IMG/VR virus record: IMGVR_UViG_3300031951_011464
Location: 1-22,867 of that record
Strand: one strand, 5' to 3'
DNA length: 22,867 bases
Origin: a virus
Shown here piece after piece: positions 19,792 through 22,867 of this stretch. The translations under genes were made by a program, and so were the position numbers. The notes beneath the pieces are model-generated. The model did no database searches. It was not told where the DNA came from and worked only from the letters and a program-made list of their open reading frames with translations. Within the stretch, counting starts at the first letter, position 1; each line of letters begins with the position of its first letter.

Positions 19792-21816
19792 ATGGCAATC
19801 CGACCCGTATCCTTTCTCGCTCAAGCCGCCGCGCAGCGTCACGCCTCGCGCGAGAACGAGTCGCAGCGCAAGTTCCAGAAGGAGCAGGCGCTACGCGACT
19901 TCGGGATGAACGTGGGCCAGTCGCTCATCGCAAGCCTCGGCAACTTCGGGGCGCAGGCGGGCGCGGACGCGATTCGCTTCAACCGCGAAGAGCCGTTCAA
20001 GATGCTGGAGCAGGACATCAACCCAATGCCGGATGTGGTGGAGGTTCCGTCCACCGTGGGCACGGGTGCGGCTGACGCACTGAGCAAGGCCGCGATGGCG
20101 CGCACGCAGACGCCGCCCCCGGCCACGCCACCTCCGGTCTCGGAGTTCACGCCGAAGCCGGTGGTGCCGAAGGCTGCGCCCGTGGCGTCGCGCCCGCCTT
20201 TGGTCATGCCTGAGATGGCAGGGGCTCCGTCGCGCGCTCCTGCGTCACCGCCAGCGCCAAGCGCCCCTCCGCAGGACGCAGCGCCGAAGTTCGACGCTCT
20301 GGAGTACATGCGCAACCCATCCTCGGTGGCACCGATAAAGCCTCGTCCCGAGGTGCTTCCGCCCGCGCCCGCACAAGCGCCCGCCGCGCCTCCGTCTCCC
20401 ATGGAGCAAGCCCGCAAAATGGCGCGCCCTGGTGAGACGGTCTCGGTGTCGCAGTCGTCGCGTGGCAGCGTGGCTCCCGAGGTGCGCCTCAAGGCACTTC
20501 AGGACATGGATCGCATCGCGCAGCGGTGGACCAGCGGCGTTCCGCTTCGGTTCCAGAAGAAGGATGGCTCGGAGGTGACGCCCCGCGAAGCGGCGTTTGC
20601 CACGGCCTACGCCATGAACGCGGACCTGAAGAAGCTGGAGATGCTGAAGATGCAGGGCTCGATTGAGGCCGAAGAGGCCAACTCGCTGTCCGCGCGCATC
20701 AAGGCTCAAGCGGAGGGCGAGGCGGCGACGACGAAGGCTAATGCCTACGAGCGCGAGAAGGCTTCAACCGCTTGGAAGAACACGGGTAGCGCCGCGAAGA
20801 GCGTGACGCAGAACTACGACCGAAGCGGGCGTCTCCTGTCCGGTGCCCCGCGCGAGTTCGTGGTGACGAACGACCCGAACGCGCCGATGTGGCCCTCCGT
20901 GGAGTCGGTGCCTGATCCCGAGCGTCCGCAGTACGGCGGCGGCAGAGGCGGCGGTGCGCCGCGCACGTCGGCCATGTTCCCTGACGCGACCGAGGTGTGG
21001 GCGCAGCAGTATTCCGAGACTCGGAATGACCGTGGTCAGAATCTTCAGGAGGCCGTTGTGCTTCCCGAGGAGTACCTTGACATGGCCGATCCGAAGATCG
21101 GCAAGTTCAAGTACATCAACCGCGCCGACGCCCCGGCGATCAAGAAGGCGCTCGATGCTGGTGATTGGCAGACCGCGCAGTCGCTTTTCAAGGAGGCCAA
21201 CGCGCGCTTTGCCAAGGGCGGTGCAGCGGCGACCGAGATGGTGCTCCCGCCCCGCACGCTCACCAAGGATGCGGAAAACGACGCAGCGGCAGCGGCAGCG
21301 GCAGCCGAGAAGGCTGAGCGAGCCAAAGTAACGGCACGCGCGAAGGCGGTGCAGGATGCCGAGGCGGCGCGCAGTAGCGTCATGCAGAAGCCGTCGATGG
21401 GAAGCCTGTTCCCGGGGCTCAAGCCGAAGAAGGCAGCGGCGGCGTACGCAGCGGCGATGTCGGGTAGCACGATTGCGCCCGACGGCGTGCCTCCCGAGGC
21501 GTGGGAAGCGGGCTTGCAGTCCGCGAAGCCGTACCTCGACTCGGTGCGCCCACGTCGTGGCAAGTACGAGGCCGCGTACAAGGCGTGGATCGCCAACGGC
21601 GGCACGCCCGAGGAGTGGGAGGCAACGGTCCCTCCGTTCCCTGGCGCGTCAACGCCCGCGCCCGGCCCGTCCGAGCAAAGCCCCGGTCAGCTCCCGCCAC
21701 CCGGCGACGAGTCGAAGGTGGACGAACTGTTCCAGAAGATCGAGTCGCAGCCGTGGAGCGCGGAGCGCAAAAAGCGCGTGTTCCTGATGCGCGCCAAAGA
21801 GGCCGGGCTCGCGTGA
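19792..21816 (+). CDS. Large Ala/Pro-rich putative ejection protein, 674 aa
   Basis: ATG 19792 has AGGAG six bases upstream, reading through the previous stop region. Domains: an N-terminal helix with amphipathic stretches (residues 1-60, LRDFGMNVGQSLIASLGNFG); a long Pro/Ala-rich disordered segment (about 95-215); a helical, Lys/Glu-rich region (about 225-330, MDRIAQRWTSG to ATTKANAYEREKAS); a Gly-rich linker; a mixed region with VLPEEYLDMADPKIGKFKYI; an Ala/Lys helix with eight consecutive Ala (about 500-510); and a C-terminal helix ending VDELFQKIESQPWSAERKKR. There is no enzyme motif, signal peptide or clear transmembrane helix. Similar low-complexity giants occur as ejected internal proteins in podoviruses. 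Function inferred from size, composition and position. Confidence 0.45.
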   Translation: MAIRPVSFLAQAAAQRHASRENESQRKFQKEQALRDFGMNVGQSLIASLGNFGAQAGADAIRFNREEPFKMLEQDINPMPDVVEVPSTVGTGAADALSKAAMARTQTPPPATPPPVSEFTPKPVVPKAAPVASRPPLVMPEMAGAPSRAPASPPAPSAPPQDAAPKFDALEYMRNPSSVAPIKPRPEVLPPAPAQAPAAPPSPMEQARKMARPGETVSVSQSSRGSVAPEVRLKALQDMDRIAQRWTSGVPLRFQKKDGSEVTPREAAFATAYAMNADLKKLEMLKMQGSIEAEEANSLSARIKAQAEGEAATTKANAYEREKASTAWKNTGSAAKSVTQNYDRSGRLLSGAPREFVVTNDPNAPMWPSVESVPDPERPQYGGGRGGGAPRTSAMFPDATEVWAQQYSETRNDRGQNLQEAVVLPEEYLDMADPKIGKFKYINRADAPAIKKALDAGDWQTAQSLFKEANARFAKGGAAATEMVLPPRTLTKDAENDAAAAAAAAEKAERAKVTARAKAVQDAEAARSSVMQKPSMGSLFPGLKPKKAAAAYAAAMSGSTIAPDGVPPEAWEAGLQSAKPYLDSVRPRRGKYEAAYKAWIANGGTPEEWEATVPPFPGASTPAPGPSEQSPGQLPPPGDESKVDELFQKIESQPWSAERKKRVFLMRAKEAGLA

Positions 21817-21825
21817 GCACGCTTT

Positions 21826-21852
21826 CGCGGTAGCGTCAAGGGTGCTACCGTG
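21826..21852 (+). promoter_or_regulatory. Hairpin/dyad overlapping a -10-like box before the last gene
   Basis: CGCGGTAGC (21826-21834) can pair with GCTACCGTG (21844-21852) over nine pairs including one G-U, around a nine-base loop. The right arm contains TACCGT (21846-21851), six bases before the ATG at 21858: the TAnnnT-N6-ATG spacing of leaderless promoters known in several GC-rich phyla. No good -35 is present (TTTCGC at 21823-21828, 17 bases away). No T-tract follows, so a terminator is unlikely. A protein bound to the dyad would block the box. Confidence 0.4.
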
Positions 21853-21857
21853 CCGGC

Positions 21858-22867
21858 ATGGCGCAACCCGACGACGAATACGGCAGCGGTTTCGAGATTG
21901 GCAAGACTCTTGGCGGGTTGTTCGCAACGCCGCCATCGGCACGGGAGAAGCCGCGCAGTCCGCAAGGGCTGAAGCTCGTTGACCAGTACGCGGGGCGCTT
22001 CAGCGACACGTCGAAGCAACTCGGCGCGGGTGTCGCCAGGACCTTCACGTCCCCATCCGATTTCTTCGAGCCGCAGAAGTGGCAAGAGGCACAGAGCGAG
22101 GCGAGCGAGCTTGCCAAGCAAACGCCCGAGTTCAACGCGGCCAAGCTGCGCGCGCTTCAGGGTGGCGTCGGCCTCCCGACCTACAACAAGCCTGACGCGC
22201 CACTGAGGTCCGAGCTTCCTGCGGGCACTGAGCCATGGGCCGCGCAACCGTCGCCGGGCACCGCTGCACCCGTCCTCGACGTGCCGGTCAGGCAGGATGA
22301 CGACACAGACTACTTCGTGCGTCAGGACATCCTGAAGACGAAGGCTCCCGACCTCGCTGAGTTTCGGAAGAAGCCCGGGTTCGGCACGGTGTCGGTCAAG
22401 AATCAGGAGGGCGAGTACGGCGAGGAGAAGGCTCCTCTTGAGGCCGAGACCGATTGGGCTAGTGAGTTCATCGCCAAGCCGACGCAGTTTGGCACGCTGA
22501 GCGAGCCGACGCTTGGCGAGCAAGTGGCGATGTACCCGTTTGCGCTTGGTGCAGGGCTCACCGAGAAGGCGTTCGAGACGGTGGGTCTTGATACACCTGA
22601 GCGCGCCATACCGCTCGGCGGCGGCGGCATCTACGGCTACGAGACGGGGCGCGACGCTCCCGAGGTGCTGGCGCGCTTCCCGGAGGAGTTTGTCGGCGCT
22701 GCGACGAAGCGGATCGCCAAGGGCGCGCAAGCGTTCATGGACACTCCGACGACGCAGGAGGGTGTTCTCGGCGCGGTCGAGGATTTTTCGACGGCCACGG
22801 GCAACGCCCTTGAGGCGATGACGGACATCCCGCGCAAGGCGTTCGAGTGGGACGCGAACGACTACTT
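21858..22867 (+). CDS. Putative internal virion protein, 3' truncated by window edge
   Basis: An open frame runs from ATG 21858 to the window edge (336 residues) without a stop, which is why it is absent from complete-ORF lists. Codon use and composition match the neighbouring structural genes. The product begins MAQPDDEYGSGFEIGKTLGG, has an Ala/Lys/Gln helical region (residues 60-95, SDFFEPQKWQEAQSEASEL), a Pro-rich linker (about 110-145), an acidic segment, then a Gly-rich, more hydrophobic stretch (VAMYPFALGAGLTEKAFETV, LGGGGIYGYETG) and helices (EFVGAATKRIAKGAQAFM). No ribosome site exists upstream. Position makes it the third large protein of an ejection-type cluster; C-terminal catalytic domains, if any, are outside the window. 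Confidence 0.6.
   Translation, partial: MAQPDDEYGSGFEIGKTLGGLFATPPSAREKPRSPQGLKLVDQYAGRFSDTSKQLGAGVARTFTSPSDFFEPQKWQEAQSEASELAKQTPEFNAAKLRALQGGVGLPTYNKPDAPLRSELPAGTEPWAAQPSPGTAAPVLDVPVRQDDDTDYFVRQDILKTKAPDLAEFRKKPGFGTVSVKNQEGEYGEEKAPLEAETDWASEFIAKPTQFGTLSEPTLGEQVAMYPFALGAGLTEKAFETVGLDTPERAIPLGGGGIYGYETGRDAPEVLARFPEEFVGAATKRIAKGAQAFMDTPTTQEGVLGAVEDFSTATGNALEAMTDIPRKAFEWDANDY

Noticed and set aside
18394-19842. 482-aa leftward open frame
   Set aside because: Leu/Arg-rich antisense shadow of the 647-aa virion gene, as expected in GC-rich DNA. No ribosome site or plausible domain.
21826-21852. Rho-independent terminator after the 674-aa gene
   Set aside because: The stem is good but no T-run follows and a start codon begins six bases later, so an operator or promoter role is more likely.
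21687-22730. 347-aa leftward open frame at the right end
   Set aside because: Antisense to the last two rightward genes, which have better codon use; the open + strand frame from 21858 explains the region.
9450-22867. Long-tailed phage tail module (tape measure, tube, programmed frameshift chaperones)
   Set aside because: No gene has tape-measure character, and no overlapping frameshift pair follows the adaptor; gene order fits a short-tailed phage.
1-22867. CRISPR array, tRNA, insertion sequence, integrase or attachment site, retroelement
   Set aside because: No regularly spaced long repeats, cloverleaf-like segments, transposase, recombinase or reverse transcriptase reading frames were seen.

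Overview
This window reads as the virion-structure half of a double-stranded DNA phage or prophage from a GC-rich bacterium. In order along the + strand it carries a large terminase, a P22-type portal, a scaffold-like coiled-coil protein, an HK97-fold major capsid protein, two small paralogous capsid-region proteins, a head-tail adaptor, a large beta-rich tail-nozzle-like protein, beta-helix or fibre proteins, and three large Ala/Pro/Gln-rich proteins in the place where short-tailed phages encode ejection proteins. I see no tape measure, tube, sheath or baseplate gene, so a short-tailed (podovirus-like) particle is the best reading. The host cannot be named from the sequence. High third-position GC, GTG and TTG starts, AGGAG-type ribosome sites and TAnnnT-type -10 motifs only say high-GC bacterium. 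No integrase, repressor-integrase module, polymerase, lysis gene, tRNA or CRISPR was recognised.

Layout. Bases 1-113 are the 3' end of a + strand gene, followed by a hairpin terminator (165-191) and a non-coding stretch with an imperfect direct repeat (192-414). Bases 415-926 hold two translationally coupled leftward genes, one with a helix-turn-helix, driven by a good promoter at 998-971. Bases 1020-1650 are a control region: TTGCAA iteron-like repeats, two tandem GTCAA-N6-TTGAC dyads, a doubtful leftward small gene, an 18-bp perfect palindrome and another 15-bp dyad. A leftward 122-aa gene (1653-2021) diverges from the packaging operon.

The packaging/portal operon (2198-8392) is tightly packed, mostly with 1-8 nt overlaps: an unknown 108-aa gene, a likely small terminase or DNA-binding protein, large terminase, three small unknowns, portal and a 44-aa gene. 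Its leader contains an 81-nt stretch with no cytosine. A control gap (8393-8504) with a symmetric 40-bp nested dyad and a weak promoter precedes the capsid block (8505-12526). A second gap (12527-12570) with a hairpin that pairs with the ribosome site precedes the tail block (12571-21816). A third gap (21817-21857) has a hairpin overlapping a -10-like motif six bases from the ATG of the last, truncated gene.

The most interesting signals are regulatory: a short sequence shared between the left control region and the scaffold/capsid promoter, the nested GAAC-N4-GTTC dyads that resemble LexA/DinR boxes, the cytosine-free leader, and possible leaderless expression. The most interesting protein signals are the tandem paralogues after the capsid gene and the related beta-helix ends of two tail proteins. 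All functional calls rest on reading the translated sequence; no database search was run.
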